The notes under the pieces: model-generated
Databases searched by the model: none
Seen by the model: only the letters and a program-made list of their open reading frames with translations
Told to the model about the DNA's origin: nothing
Origin: Voacanga thouarsii
Taxonomy: Eukaryota > Streptophyta > Magnoliopsida > Gentianales > Apocynaceae
Length of the DNA: 64,000 nucleotides
Direction of reading: 5' to 3'
NCBI GenBank assembly: GCA_026120185.1
Contig: JANUWF010001223.1
Coordinates: forward strand, 1-64,000
Position numbers and translations under genes: made by a program
In this document: positions 36,673-51,034 of the stretch, one piece after another
Numbering within the stretch: position 1 is the first letter of the stretch
Layout of the letters: every line of letters starts with the position of its first letter

Positions 36673-39600
36673 GAGTTGTCGCAATACACCACAATTGGTC
36701 TGTCCATATATAGCACAACTTCAAGTTCTAAAAGGAAATTTCAGAGCTAGACTGCTTCTTTGGACGCTTCTGAAGCTGCCACATACTTAACTTCCATGGT
36801 TGAGTCAGGAATATAAGATTGCTTGATACTCCTCCATGAAATAGCTCTTCCAGACAAGGTAAAAACATATCCACTAGTGGATTTCCTCTCATGCTTATCT
36901 GCCTAAAAATCTGAGTCTATGTATCCAGTAGGAACCAAGTCGTCAGCCTTGTAAACCAGCATATAATCTTTTGTAGTATTAAGGTACTTAAGAATATGCT
37001 TTACAACTTGCTAATGAACCTTCTCAGGGTTTGACTGATATCTATTAACTAAACCTACATCAAAGAAGATACCTAGCCTAGAACACAGTATGACGTACAT
37101 GAGACTTCCCACAGCCGAAGCGTAGGAAATCATATTCATCCTATCATTTTCCTCTTGAGACTTATGATAGTCCTTAGAACAGAAAGATAACCCATGTCTG
37201 CAAGGGATTAGAACTCCCTTGCATGAGTCCATACTAAACTTAGCTACCATCTTGTCAATATATGTCGCTTAGGATAATCCTAACATTCTCTACTTTCTAT
37301 TTCTAAGAAGCTTAATCCCGAGAATGTAACTGGCTTCTCCCAAGTCATTTATACTAAATTGATTAGACAACCAAACCTTAGTAGATGACAATATCCCTAT
37401 ATCATTCCCAATAAGTAGAATATCATCCACATATAGGATAAGAAAAATCACATTTATGCTTTCCAATTTCCTGTACACATATGGTTCATCCTCATTTTGA
37501 ATAAAATTGTAAGACTTTACAGTCTTGTTAAAATGAATGTTCCATATTCTAAATGCTTACTTAAGTCCATAAATGGACTTCTTAAGCTTGTGGACCATAT
37601 ATTCCTGGCTTTTAGCAATAATACCTTTCGGTTGGGACATATAGATGTCTTCGTTAAGATGGCCATTAAGAAATGTCATCTTGACATCCATTTGCCATAT
37701 CTCATAGTCGTAATGACATATAATGGTAAGGAAGATACGGATGGACTTAAGCATGGCTACCGGGGAAAAGATTTCATCATAATCGATTCTCTTTTTCTGA
37801 GTATACCCTTTCGCCATAAGCCTAACTTTGAAGGTTTCCACCTTCTCATCCGCTCTTCTCTTCCTCTTATATAACCACTTACACCCAATGGGTTTTATCC
37901 CTTCAGGTAAAGTTACAAGCTCCCAAACCTGATTGAAGTACATATACTTAATCTCGATTTTCATTGCTTCATACTACATATCTGCATCGGCATCAGTAAT
38001 AGCCTCCTCGTATCTAGTGGGATCTTATTCCTAATGGTCAGAAACCAACTCGAAATCCTCTCCTATTTATCTTTCTGGAACTCTAGATATCTCCCACTAC
38101 GACGAAGCTCCGTTTGAACAGGTTCTTGATCTGTGCCTCTTCTTGTTCCATAATCGGGTCTGAAGAAGTTGATTCCAAAGATAACTTCTCCTTGAGTTCC
38201 AACCTTGTTGAACCTTTGGTGGAAGTACTTTGATCATCCTCCAAGTATCTAGCACTAGTGCTTACCAATACTTTCTGTTCATTGGGATAATAAAAGTAAC
38301 CCCATTTTGTCCCTTTCGGATACTCCACAAAGTATCATAATTCTGATTTTGGTTCTAACTTGTCTTCCTTAATCTGTATATAAGTTGGATAGCCCCATAT
38401 CCTGAGGTAATTTAGACTTGGCTTACACCAAATCTACATATTATAAAGTGTCCTAGGTACTGACTTGGAAGGCACCAAGTTCAGAATATATGCCGTTGTT
38501 TCCAAGGCATATTCCCAAAAAGAGACTGGAAGAGTAACATAAGACATCATACTTTGGACTATTTCCATTAATGTCTTATTTCTTCTCTTAGCTACTCCAT
38601 TCTGTTGGGGTGTACCCAGCACAGAAAGTTGGAATACTATTCCATGATGTACCATGTAATCCTTAAACTCACCAAGGAGGTATTCTCCACTATGATCCGA
38701 TCGTACGATTTTGATCAATTTACCTGTCCGACGCTCCACTTCAACTTTAAACTCTTTAAACCTGTTAAAAGAGTCAGACTTGTGCGCCTCATCAGGTAGA
38801 CATAACCAAACATTGTACAATCATCCCTGAAAGTGATGAAGTACTCTAAAACCACTATAGTTTGAGTAGATAAAGGACCATACACATCAGTATAAACAAA
38901 ACTCAATATCTCCTTGACTCTATCAGCCTTTTGAGTGAATGACCTTTTGGTCATTTTTCCCATAAGGCAAGATTCACATTAAGGCCAACTTTCTAATCTT
39001 AATGAGTTCAAGGGCCCATCATGGATTAACCTCTAAATCCTGATTGAGTTAATATGGCCCAACCTTATATGCCAAAGATATGAGTCATTAACATTGGTCT
39101 TTCTCTTCTTACTTAAAGGTTCAGATTGAGCGTTATTTATTTAATAGTTTGTAGAATTTAAAAAGAATAAGTTTTCATATATGTGCCCTGTAAATAAAAC
39201 TTCTCAATTTCTACTGATAGTAATACCAGAATGGAAAGAAACAGAATATTCATGAATTATTAGTTTTGAAATTGAAATCAAATTCTGTCTAAAATTGGGT
39301 ACATATAAAATATCCTTTAGTATAACTACTTTATTACAATAAAAAATAAGATCCAACTCTCCCACTGCAAGGGCCTATACTCGTGCTCCATTTCCTACTC
39401 GTAGTTAATGCTCGCCCTTTTGGAGTCTTTTTATCTTCCTAAACCCCTGCAAGGAGTTACAGATATGATTAGTGGCACCAGAATCAACAATCCAAGTAGA
39501 AGTTGATCCAACCATTAAAATAGACTCTAGATAGAGAACAATACCTATAGGGTTTTTCTTGGCCTGAAGTTTTGGACATTCCTTTTTCCAGTGTCCCTTC

Positions 39601-40348
39601 TGCCCGCATCTGAAGTATTTGCCTTTGGACTTATTAGGCTGGTTCTTGGGCTGGCCCTGTGTGTTTCCCTTTTTCTTCTTGAACTTCCTAGGCTTAGGCC
39701 TAATTCTGGAAGAAAAGTCCTAACAATCATAGCCTTGAACTGTGGCTTCATGACCTTCTCTGCCACCTGGAGCTCTTTCATTAACTCAGTTAAAGTCATG
39801 TTTAATTTGTTCATATTGTAATTCAACTTGAACTGAGTAAAAGAGCCCGGAAGAGATTCGAGAACCATGTCCACTTGGCTTTCGGGATCAATAACAGCCC
39901 CTAAGACTTCCGCATCCTTAAAAGCGGCAATTATTTTGAGTATATGCTCCTTGATTGATTCTTTCTCAGCCATCTTAGTGTTTATAATCGTCCTAAGAGC
40001 TTTTTACCTTGCGAGCCAACTCTTATCGGCGAATATCGTGGCTAATGATTGGCTAATATCATATGCAATGGCTATGTGCTCGTGTTTTGATTGGAGCACA
40101 TTAGACATGAAGGCCAACATGTAGCATCGAGCCTTTTCGTTGGCCTTCTTCCATGCTTTTTCAGCCTCATGCTCCTCCGTGGTGGAACTCTCCCCGATAA
40201 CAGGACAGGTTTCAAAGAGAACAGACTTATACTCCTTAGCAGTGAGTATTATATCCAAGTTTCTTTTCCAATTCATATAATTTGGACCCGTTAGCTTATT
40301 CTCACGGAGAATAACGGCCAAAGGATTGAAAGAACCTCCACCAACCAT
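36672..40348 (-). pseudogene. Copia gag-pol polyprotein, decayed
   Basis: Minus-strand polyprotein in pieces. Gag: 40348-40004 (NKLTGPNYMNWKRNLDIIL) and 39973-39545. Protease: near 39515-39480 (STWIVDSGATNHIC). GAG-pre-integrase: near 39075-38965 (LWHIRLGHIN, then CESC). Integrase core: 38963-38434 (YTDVYGPLS, IVRSDHSGEY, GTPQQNGVAKRRNKTLME), keeping the two aspartates and the glutamate region. Reverse transcriptase: 37964-37290 (IGCKWLYKRK, MDVKMTFLNGHL, LILYVDDILLIGND with the YVDD catalytic box). Connection: 37250-37011. RNase H: 36930-36672 (ADKHERKSTSGYVF, then STMEVKYVA, then YCDNSG). There are multiple in-frame stops and at least three frame changes (between gag and integrase, inside integrase, and before reverse transcriptase). 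It is dead. Plus-strand frames here, such as 37497-37874, are shadows. Confidence 0.92.
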
Positions 40349-41513
40349 TTCTAAAAAAATTGAAAATAAAAGAAAATTTCAGTTTGTGAAAAAATAAAAT
40401 AATTTGTGATTTTATCCTCATATAAAATTCGATAATAGTTAACCACATCACTATTATCTTTAATATAATTAATTTGGCTCTTAGAAAAACTGACATAATT
40501 TCTTGGGAAGATTAATAGTTTTCTAAGTTAAGTATATTAACCACCAGAAATTAATTTCCTTTCTAGGTAATGATCTAAAAGATAATTCCATCGTGGAATG
40601 ACCGTTTCTTCTCATTTTATATGAACATTCCTTACACTATAACCTCCAACATGGGCTGGCCGATCATAGCACGTGTCCTGGGTTATTAATTATATCCATC
40701 TATTAGTTCTAGATCCTTATAGTATCCCCATCCTACACGGGTTCACTCCTAAGGTGATGCGAGGGGACCCACGATCTCTAATAAGGATTGTGATTGAAGC
40801 TATAGGGCCGTTGGAACCCCTCTCCCACTCAATATTTTAAAATAAGAGTTTTTCTTGAAAAATATATTTTGAAAATTTCAATTAAGTTTTCTTTTAACTC
40901 AAAATAAAATATCTAAACCCATAAAAATTTCTATGTCAAGGTTTATACCATTTAAGAAATTTTTCCATCGATTAATTTTATTTAAGTTAATAAATTTAAT
41001 AAAACTTTCGAGAGATTTTAATCTTAAGTTTAATTTGACAAAAATAATTTTTCTAGTTAAAACTCAATCAAAATGGTTTTCTATTTTAATTCATAAAAAT
41101 ATCTAAATCTAATATATTTTCTATGTCAAGGATAAAATCTTTTGAGAAAATATCCAAGAATTAATTTTTGTTCGAATTAAAATTAACTATTTGATTTAAG
41201 AAAAATGTTTTTCTTTGTCAAAATTCCCAAAGACTTTGGTCTTTGAGAAAACACGCACATTGGGTATAAAAAGAAATAAACATGCTAGAAAATTATAAAT
41301 GTTTTCATACTTTTCTGTTCTTTTAACCTAAGTGTGCAAATAATAGAATTAAACACATTAATTAATTAATGGTCTTATTTAATCCTAAAATTTTTTTCAC
41401 TATTATTTTTCATACAAAATATTCAAAGAATATTAACTATTATAATAAAAATAATTTCGTCTGGTATGGGACCAAAATTTTTTTTTAAAAAAATTTATTC
41501 AGGTCAAGTCCAG

Positions 41514-43209
41514 TGTGTAGGATTTCTAAATTAATTAAATATATTAAACGCAGCGGAAAATAGCAAGAAATCCAAGCCATGGATCACGGGTTTGCAATAA
41601 AAATGGGAAAAAGAGAAGATCACGCTTATTACCTCTTGAAGCCGGAATTTAAATTTTTCTTGTTCCAAGAACGCAGGCCGATCCAGATCACAAAACCGGT
41701 TCACAGCAGCTCAACTGAAGTCCAAGAAATAACTCCCTCTAATCATAATCCACACAAGGTCGAACGCTCACAATCTCACAATTCTATGCTAGTAGAATTT
41801 AGGAGGCTGGGGTTTGATTTATAAGAGAGAGACAGCTAGGGTTTGATCAAGAGAAAGGCAGAGAAACGGTTTCTCTGTTATTGCGTGAATAGTCTGTGTC
41901 TCTTACCCTAAGGAAACCGTTTCCTTATATTTATAGATTTATAATTACCGTAAATTGTAACTTAGTCCTTCAATGTCCAATTGTCAACAAATTGGTGCTT
42001 GAAGTTTACTTAATTATAATTAGGTCCCATGAATTATAACAAACTTATAATTCACCTATAAATATATTCCCTTCTCTTAATTAACCCCACAATATTATCA
42101 AATAATATATTTGAACATTCAAACCTTTATTGTGTGTGACCCATTAGGTTTCCTGGTCTTATTGGTAGTATAATATGAATTAATTCTAACAATATTAGAA
42201 TTAATAATCCTTAATAAAATAAAGGATTAAATTTATTAATTATCTAATTAATAAATTCATATTTAGCATATCAAGAGCGACATCTAGCAATGACTCTTGA
42301 CCACCCAAAAGTCCAGAAAGTCAAGTGGCTTGACATGAACCTTTCAATAGCAAATTATCAGTGCAATAAACTCCTTTCACCATACAATATCTCATTCAGT
42401 CTAGAGCATGGAATTAGTGCCAACTCCCTCTAGAATATTATTAATTCTGGCCCGAATATTTTAGTACTTGTTTCAAGAAATCCATTACTAGATATGTGTA
42501 TCAATTGGAACCATTTCCATCACATAGTCTCATTGGCCAAGGACTTCATGAGTAATGATTTCTACAAGTGGCCTTGAGATATACTCTCCTACTATTAGGA
42601 GTGGTGAATCCTTTATTGACTTTCTCAACTACTTTCGTTTACTTTACGTTGTACTCAATATCTATCCCATAGGCAGTCCTAGATAAGATTCTAAAGATTA
42701 GAATCAAAGTACAACGCTCGTTAAACAAAGTACCTTGGAGATCTCAAGTCTAAGGATACTTGCACATTTGCTATAGTGAGATTCTATCACTGGCACTAAA
42801 TAGTTATCCAAGTGATTATCTCGTAGCTAGGTCATCCAATGAACTTGTTCCAAAACAAGCATCCACACGTTAATCCTGAGTATCCCAATACTCATGGATA
42901 TGAGAACCACCGCTTGATCCAATCAAGAGATATAACATGTGCCAGTCTTGGCGTATTAATAATGTTCCATCTTATTAATACTATGACTGGGGATTATTTT
43001 AGTACAAACACTGCATAGTGTAGTAGGAATCTCACATCATGATCTCTATCATGATTTCCTTAACACTGTGTTGTACTAGGGACTTTATCTAACGGTTTGT
43101 ACACATATTTAGATATAACAATCAAACTGAAAGATAAAGAATGCCTCTTATTAATTTAATATGCAATATACATGGTACAAGTGATTGCCTCTAGAGCACA
43201 ACACTAACA
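41514..43209 (-). mobile_element. 5' LTR of the family C copia element
   Basis: On the minus strand it starts TGTTAGTGTTGTGCTCTAG and ends near cctacaca at 41514, about 1.7 kb. No clear initiator-methionine primer-binding site follows, so the exact 3' edge is uncertain by a few bases. The plus-strand frame at 41579-41824 is not a gene. Confidence 0.7.
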
Positions 43210-43701
43210 CAGTGCACCCGCCACACTGGATCACGGCCCATGGGTTATTCGGGGGGTGGACCCAGTCTGCCCCGTGCCTGCCCAGTTGCGCGGTCAAAAT
43301 TGTTGACCACGTAGCATTTGCAAATTGCAAAACAGTAACTTCCTCGTGCCTGGGAGTGGCGCGCGGCTTGGAGCCACGACTCGGCTCCTGTAGCGCGGCT
43401 CGGCTCCTTCGACTTCAACAATGCTTTCTTTTTCAGAATGCACCTCTGCGTACTAATTTCATTTTTTCTCCCATTTTCACTCAAAAATCATTCAAACAAC
43501 CACCTATACCCTTAAAAAAACACTAGGCTTACGCGATATCTATGAAAGTTGTCAAAATACATTATTCCTATACTTTCACTTGCGAAACTTACAATGAAAC
43601 TATCTATACCAGTAAAAATGAAGGATCACAGATTTTAACCAAAATAAATATTTTCTTATTTTAGTTAAGCCTAACATATTTCCTACATTTGCCAAACCAT
43701 A
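43210..43701. other. Leader remnant of the family B copia element
   Basis: Between the start of the family C LTR and the primer-binding site. It contains a GC-rich patch (43245-43410) and no coding region that resembles gag. The 113-codon frame at 43185-43526 has no recognisable domain and starts inside the family C LTR. Confidence 0.4.
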
Positions 43702-43713
43702 TCTCTGATACCA
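43702..43713 (-). other. Primer-binding site, initiator Met tRNA type
   Basis: The minus strand reads tggtatcagaga two bases after the end of the LTR, matching the 3' end of initiator-methionine tRNA as in most plant copia elements. It shows that the LTR to its right is a 5' LTR on the minus strand. Confidence 0.8.
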
Positions 43714-45013
43714 ATTGAAGGCTTAAAATGACAAAAATCATCAAAACAAAAACATGTTAGGAAAACAAAAAATTTACTTCTGTGATTAAATGGCACTCTT
43801 CGCTCTGGTATAGATGTTTGTATAAAGATATTTGAGGCTAGTGATTCACGTCCTTACAAACGTCTACTGCTTCTCATCCACGCGAAATTTTTGATCTTTC
43901 GAAATGGTGCTCGTAGCACAACCGATGAAGGTTTAAAGATTGGGTTTTGATAAGCCTTGAAGTCTAATAGGTTTGTTTTCTGTGAGTGCCAATGAACAAC
44001 GAAGAGCTTCTTTTGCTATTCTTTGCTTCCCTGTGATTGAATAAAACCACACAAGAAAGTAAAAAAAAACCAAGCTCTTTCAATTCATTTCTCATCAATT
44101 TGAATCCATCCCCAAGAGAAAAGACATTTGCATGCAAACAGAAAGCTTCCATGCTTTCTGTTATCTTACACACGAAACAACATCGGTTCTAACCTATGTT
44201 GTTTTTTTTAATTTTTTAATTTTATTTAATTAATTAATTTAATATATTTTTTAAAAATTTTATTTTACCTTGGTCTTATTCATCGAGTCAGATAAAATTA
44301 TTTATTCTTATGCTTGAACCCCCATAAATAATAAATCTCAATTATTTATTTTATGGGTTATATTAAACAATCCAATAAATAATTAATAAGTCCAAATAGA
44401 TCAATATAAAATTTTATACATTTTATCTAGTTTATATCTAGATTAATTTTCTAATTATTCAATTTGAGCCGAATAATTAATTAACCAATTAAACTAGATA
44501 AAATAAATACTTTTTCTTGAACCTTTTATTTTATTCTAGTCCAATAATAAATTAAACTAATAAAATAAAAACCCATAAATATCAAAACCAATTTTTTAAC
44601 CTAAATCTTTCATGACTTAAGGGTCATTCCGGGGACCAAAAGACACATCGCATTGGTTACTAAAATGACCAAAATATCCCTACTATATAAATAGCTATAT
44701 TTTGCATTTTAAATATTTCTTAATATCATCATAAGGAAATATTGACTCCAAGGACAATATTGCATTAGCAAAGTCTTCGACCTACATGTGTAATGACTAA
44801 AATACCCCTCTACGTATCATTGTACAATTGGAGAGGAAGAGTGTACTAACACCTCTCTAATAGACATCTAATATCCTTATACCTCTAATCCAACTATTCA
44901 CGACTCTTAGAATGTTTCCACTTTTCAAGGGAGCTACCCTAAAGTAAATATCCAAGTCATGTTCCCCAAGGCCCTGAATAATTAGATCATTTGAACAGTT
45001 ACAAAGGGCAATA

Positions 45014-47321
45014 TGTAACACCCCGGAAAACCTAGGCCCACTAGGGCCGGGGATGTCGCTCCGTCTAAAGGACAAGGGGTCTTTATAACTAGGTCACAAA
45101 TAAAATTGCTGAAATAAATAATACTCAAACTAAAAAGAATTTATTACAACCCAAAATACTTCAAAAGTACATCCATGAAATTCCAAAACAAAAACCATAA
45201 TTAAAAGCATCCACTCTCGTCTCCCCAAAGCAATACATAAAATCAAAAGACACATTCTCTTCCAAGGTAGCTACTCACCCACAACAGGATCAACCTGAAA
45301 TCATGATAAAAAGTGGTGAGACAGAAATCTCAGTAAGTCCGTGTGTGCTTTAGGTGTTTAGTGGAAACAGTTCGTGGATGCAAAGTGTGAAATCTTTATA
45401 AGAGAAATATTGGCAAGAAATAAACATTAGTCAAAAGCAAGAGTGGTGTTTTGGCTCTTCTAGCCATACATAAGTAATGAAATCAACCACTCGAAAGAAA
45501 GAGATATGGGTTACCACACGTTGGGCCCCATAACCGGTCAGAATGCCTAACACTTTGTGCAGACTAACAAAAGTAGGTGATCGGCCTACTGGGCAAGATA
45601 CTCCTCCTTCTCTATACCCAAACAACCGCCGGGTGTCCATTCCGGCAAAAACACAGTCACTTGACTGAAACAAAATAAACTGTTAGCTCGAACCGGCACG
45701 ACTCACTGGAATTGGCATCTTATCCAGGAAGAACTCACCCCTCAGAGGTGGCCACCTACTGAGTGACTTACCCTAACCTTTCAAAGACTATTCCTAGTAG
45801 TCCACCCTTATTGAGTACTCAACGACATTCCCCACCTGGGATAAAATGAACAAATCATTGTGCTTCATGAAAATAACAATTTGAGGGTTTCCAAAGCTTT
45901 GGGAGAAATTAGTTTTAGAAAGAGTTTCAAGTTTGGAAAAATCTGCTCAAAGACTTTTAAATAATTTAAGCGTTGGAATTAATGATGAATTCAACCCTCA
46001 ATTGCTTTCAAATAACCGAGTGTCCTTGCACTCCACATTTGGCTTGCCATAAGGAAATCATTTCACATCAATCAGGTTTTGTGCAGGAGCTTACCTGATT
46101 CTTGCTCACAACAACAAGGTCTCGAACAGCTGACCTAACCCCACATAAGCAAATACAAATCTTAATCAGATTTATGCCACAATCCACTTCCTCAATTTTA
46201 AATCAACTCAATTCACTATTACCATGATCCTAGTGTCCCAAGCTTTAAGGCAAAATAATAATTGAATAGATTTATAAGCTAAGTTTAATTTGTTATTTAA
46301 AATAATTAATGGATTAGGAAATAAATTCTAATAAGTTGAAAGTTTAAATCTTGTTAAGGAAAATTTAGAGTTTATTTGATCAGGAGTCATAGGTGGTACT
46401 AGGTAAAATAGTGATTTAATGATAGCTTAGTTGTTAGAAAATAATTGATAGTTAAAACTAGTTAAGATTAAATTTAATAAGTCTTTCTTGGAAAATAATA
46501 AATAAATCCTTAAGGGTTTTGGTTTAGTAAATATTTTATTAAGTATAAATCTTTTCCATAAAGGCTTTAATTAATTTCTTTATTTTAAATAATATTTATT
46601 CATTTTATTTTCTAGAAAAGTTATTATTTATTTGACTAAAATATCCTTTACATATATTATAATTCCAAATCTACCATTCCTAGGGTTTTCGAAATTCTCT
46701 AGCAAAAATTATTAGTAAATATTTTATTCATGAAATAAAATTTGCTCAGGGACAACTAGATCATGATCAAGATTCCATGGTCAACCATAATCAATAACAT
46801 ACTCAATCCTTCAATTCATCAAATCATCCAAATCTTGCACATATGCATAGATCTAAATTTATTAAGACATGCTTTAACCTCTACTAGCATAAACATGATC
46901 ATGGCTTCAAAATCTAATCATGCATACAAATCCTATTCACCAATGGTGACATAATCTCTAGCATGCTTCATCACAAATACTACCTATGACATGCATCAAA
47001 CCTCAACTCATCATTCAATCCACCAATATAATCCTTCCATGCATAAATCCCATCTCCTTCACAATCATACATATACTCATGCTTCAATCAACAACATCAC
47101 ATACTCAATCCCATTGCCAATCATCTTCTCACAACATCATCCTAGAGACATGATTCTAAAATTTTAAAAAGATGATTGAAGGTACTTACTTGATTGATGA
47201 ATGACTTGAAGGAGTTTAGAGAAGATCTCAACTCCTAGATGGCTAATCTTGTTCAAGAAAGGTGGCGAAAGCATGGTCATGGAAGAAGAGTCCATTCGGC
47301 CAAGAAGGGGAATTTCGGTCC

Positions 47322-47376
<55 letters not shown>

Positions 47377-49313
47377 AGAGGAGGAAGTCAATAGTGTGAT
47401 CATTTATATAGGTTTTCATTAGAGATCAAGTTGAAGAGGTTGATGTTGATAGAGTGATTTTACCTTGAAGATGTTCTTGTCCAGAAATTTCTGCTTTGAT
47501 CCGAAGTAGCAAGATGTTTGGAGGAGTTTGATGTTAATATTGGTGTTGATGGATTCACAGCAATGAGTAGACTTAATCTGGAGATTTTCGTGAGGGTTTG
47601 AGATGGTTTGGAGGGGTATTAGGTGTAGAGAAGAAGTAGGTGTTCTTGGTGTAGTGTGTGTTCTTGATGGCTGAAGAAAAATAGAGAGGAATGGTTGTTG
47701 TGGCTGCCGAATTTTCTGTTGAATGAGGGCTGCCGAAATTCTGTAGGGTTTAGGAGGATGTTTCTCTGATTTGAGAGGGAAAAGGAAAGGTTAGTTGTTA
47801 CAATCCTTGAAGAATATTTTTAGGAAGTGAATTTGGAAAGTAAATATCCTAGGAATATCTTGATTGCTTGGACAGCTTTGAAGTCTGCCATGGCTGATTG
47901 TTTGAGAAGAATTTCGTGGGATTAATGCTGACTTATGGAGGCTTATGGTGGCCGAAAGTAGGGTGTTCAATGATGAAGAAGAAGTCTGGTCCATTGAGCA
48001 CAATATTATGGAATGTTACTACATAAGATGGCTGAAATTTTAGAAACCAATCAAGCTAAATTGCAGGGATTTGTTTGAGAGATTTTTGGACTGCTATTAA
48101 TGGAATTTCGTGCAGAAGTTCAAGGGAATCAATGGAGCTCTGTTGATGGAGGTTTAAGGAAGGTTTTAACAGATTAAGGTTGGTGTTTTGGCTGGAAGAG
48201 AGATAGGAAACAAGCTGGACGAAAATCTGCACAGAATTTTCGCTATACAGTGAATTTTCTGGCAGATTTTCGTCTGCCACTTCCATCCATTTTGCAGCGA
48301 GCTGGAAGGGGGGTTTCAGGGGTATTCAAGGCTGGTTTCTAGCCTTCTTTATGGAGGAAAAACATGGCTAAGGTGCTGCACAAAATCTGGGAGAATACAG
48401 CTTGGTTTGGAGCTCTCAAAGTTGATTTTCGTACAGGAATTTTTCCTGTTTTGCTCCAGCTTGAGCAGTTTGAAATTGGGCAAAAACTTTCAGGTTTCAA
48501 ACTGATCCGAAAGACCATTTTTCTGGTAGCATTTGGGAGGGAATGTTAGCTAAAAATTTTGACCTTTTGAAGGTACAACAAGCTGGAAAATTCCAACTCA
48601 TTCTATGAAGAAAGATGAACTAAGCTAGAGGAAAATTTCAGCAAGCTTACTAGGGGATTTTTCCTCTTGAAATTTCTCACAACTCTTCCATATTTTTCAG
48701 ACCATAAGAAGTCTTTTACCAAGACATTTCGATCCTAAAAGACCTCAGTACTTTACTGAATTTTCTGGAAAGAAAAAGGCTAGAACATCTTGATCAAACC
48801 AATGAGTTGAAACTAAGGAAAACTAAAGATCAAGGAAGAATGATTTTCCCTATAAGAATTTCGAGAAGAGTAAAAGGAGTGGAATGAGGTTACTTCCATC
48901 ATGTCTCTCCTAGAACATCATCACCACATTAATCTAGGCCCTTAAGGCCGAAACCATCCTTTCCCAAGCAAAATAAAATTTACTCAAGTTAAAGCTTCTA
49001 TGATGGACTTTGAACCCGAGACCTCAAGAATTAATTCCAAAGCTCTAACCACTAAACCACAACGACTCTTGTTGCTATTTCTACTAGAAAAATTATTTCC
49101 TATTCAATCCACAAGCTATTTCCTTATTTTCACCTCGGGCAAAAATTACCATTTTGCCCCTCTCACACATCACTCACCACCAAGACTTCAAGATAATAAA
49201 AATCAAATTCAAAGCACATAGAAAGCATATGAAAGCATATTTAATCATGAAATAAAGCATGATATGCATCCCAACCCCCTTACTCTAAGGTTGGTCTTGA
49301 CTGGGGTTTCACA
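45014..49313 (+). mobile_element. Solo LTR, family D (4300 bp)
   Basis: Starts TGTAACACCCCGGAAAACC and ends GACTGGGGTTTCACA, with exact 5-bp duplication CAATA (45009-45013 and 49314-49318). The insertion restores cleanly: removing it rejoins the family B LTR as in its other copies. The 4.3 kb contain no retroelement protein frames. Internal blocks are shared with family F (26520-29036), and the ends resemble long LTRs of Tekay/Del-like chromoviruses. An (AG)n tract lies at 47323-47373. Open frames inside (for example 47164-47403, 48056-48286) show no known domain. The alternative is a large non-autonomous LTR element, but no paired LTRs are seen. Confidence 0.8.
47323..47373. repeat. (AG)n microsatellite
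   Basis: About 25 AG units inside the family D element. The serine-leucine-rich frame on the minus strand comes from this tract. Confidence 0.97.
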
Positions 49314-51034
49314 CAATATAGCGTAGAAGCTATCTTGTACAAGTCTGTTTTAACTAACTAGTCACATATACCTAATATACAAGTGTATTAATTCTACAAA
49401 AAAACCTCAACTATAGTATATCAAAGTATATACTTCTAGTTTCATTAGACTACCAACTTATACTCAAGCGGTAGAGTATTGGTCCACGCTGTAGCAGTAA
49501 GAGTCTGGGTTTCTTTTAAATAGTACTTTTAGAAACCACTATTACAGGTCTTGTTCTACGTATTCGAAATACGCTCATGCTATGAGGTGCGTGGATTATT
49601 CACTGGCTAAAGGTAAGCCATTCCCCATTTGGAATTTGTAATATAATAACCTATATATGATGAGATTTCCATTCTCATCAATCGGTTAAGAACAAACATT
49701 TATGTGTTAAGTAACATGTGATCTATACCTTACTGTGAAAGACCACCATTCACTTGGATCACTTATTTAAACACAATAAGTCATTTTCAAACAAAAATTG
49801 TACACAAATGAAATGTAAATTCACAAACAAATTTTGAGAATAAATTCTTTTATTAATAAATTCGATAATTACATTAGATAAACTAGTCTAGAGGGCATAT
49901 ATTCTAATAATTCAAGTTTGATTCTGCATCTTTTGTTTTGCTTAATTTTATCTTTCTTTGGTTTTTCTAACAGGAATGAACTTTCTTACTTGGCATGGTT
50001 CACAAGCCTAATTGTTTGTTACAGAACCAGAGCTAATCAAGGAGCTAATGACCAACAAAGAAGGTGCGTATCCAAAAATGGACATGGAAAGCACTGCAAA
50101 GGAACTGTTAGGTGACACACTGATAACAAATGAGGGTGAAAAATGGGCAAAAGTTCATAAATTGGCCAATCGCACTTTTCATGCAGAAAGCCTCAAGGTA
50201 AGCCTTCTCATTGCATCATAACATAGTAGTCTTTAGCAGTATCATAACGACTAGCTAGTCCCAAAGCATTTGAGAGTGAATTTAGAAGCAAAACTTGCAG
50301 CATTTCATTAACTGGATGAATTGTTTTTGCAGAGCATGGCTCTAGAAATGAGTGCTAGTGTTGAGACAATGCTAGAAAAGTTGAAATTTCGTGAAGGAAA
50401 ATAGATTAATGTGCTCAAAGAATTTGGACTATTAACAACTAAAGTGATCTCCGACAGTTTTTGGGAGTAGTTATATGGAAGGAAAGCAAATATTTGAGAT
50501 GGTGGCAAAGCTTAATGCCATAATTGTCAGGAACATTTACAAAGTTAAAGTTCCAGGCATCAGGTAAAACAGGTTTTGGTTAAGCTCGAGACTCGATCAG
50601 TTTGAATGATTTGTTTCTCAGCTAATGGAAGAGATATGCACTTCAAATTCAATAAAAACATGAATATGAAAGATTTCTACTTTACTTTTCTTCCCATCCT
50701 AATAAGAGTCAAAGAAAATTTTTATGTTTGCTCTTGTGGTGTCTGACTACATCTAGTTTTGCAGCATGCTACTGAAATCTAGAGATGACATTGAAGCAGA
50801 GAAGCCTGAGAAAGGGATCAAAAGTTCCATTCTTAAACTCGTGAGGAAAAAGGAAAAAGCCCAAAATGCAAAATCTGAAGATTTTGGCAGTGATTATATT
50901 AGACAAGTAGTGAAAATTACTCATGAATCTAAGATAAGAAAGAGGATCACAGTAGAACAAATGATTAATAAGATAAAAGCTTTGTATGGTGCTGGACATC
51001 TTACCACAACAAACTTGTTAGCTTGGTGTGTTTT

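Larger units (their letters stand above)
36665..43209 (-). mobile_element. Ty1/copia retrotransposon (family C), 3'-truncated
   Basis: On the minus strand: an LTR at 43209-41514, about 1.1 kb of leader, then gag-pol from 40348 down to RNase H near 36672. The element ends there, without the rest of RNase H, the polypurine tract or the 3' LTR. The order protease, integrase, reverse transcriptase, RNase H places it in Ty1/copia. It lies inside the internal region of another copia element whose primer-binding site is at 43702-43713, so it arrived later than that one. Confidence 0.85.
43716..49909 (-). mobile_element. 5' LTR of a family B copia element, split
   Basis: LTR sequence at 43716-45013 and 49319-49909, together about 1.89 kb, matches the solo LTR at 33809-35623 from the TGAAGG edge to the end. 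It is interrupted by the 4.3-kb family D element. The outermost bases are mutated (tattagaatatatgccc instead of a TGTTA start). It borders intron 1 of the first P450 remnant, so the copia insertion, or a rearrangement with it, removed or displaced exon 1 of that gene. Confidence 0.8.

Noticed and set aside
37497..37874. 125-codon plus-strand frame
   Set aside because: It is antisense to copia reverse transcriptase, which is clearly recognisable on the minus strand.
43185..43526. 113-codon plus-strand frame in a GC-rich patch
   Set aside because: It begins inside the family C LTR and crosses its edge; no domain, and the GC-rich patch alone keeps the frame open.
47164..47403. 79-codon minus-strand frame with SLSLSL repeats
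   Set aside because: It is the translation of an (AG)n microsatellite inside a solo LTR.
50012..50221. Alternative start for P450 copy 1 after the first stop
   Set aside because: The same frame is continuous with upstream P450 sequence from 49974 apart from one stop; the later start would lack the N-terminus and is not a real gene start.
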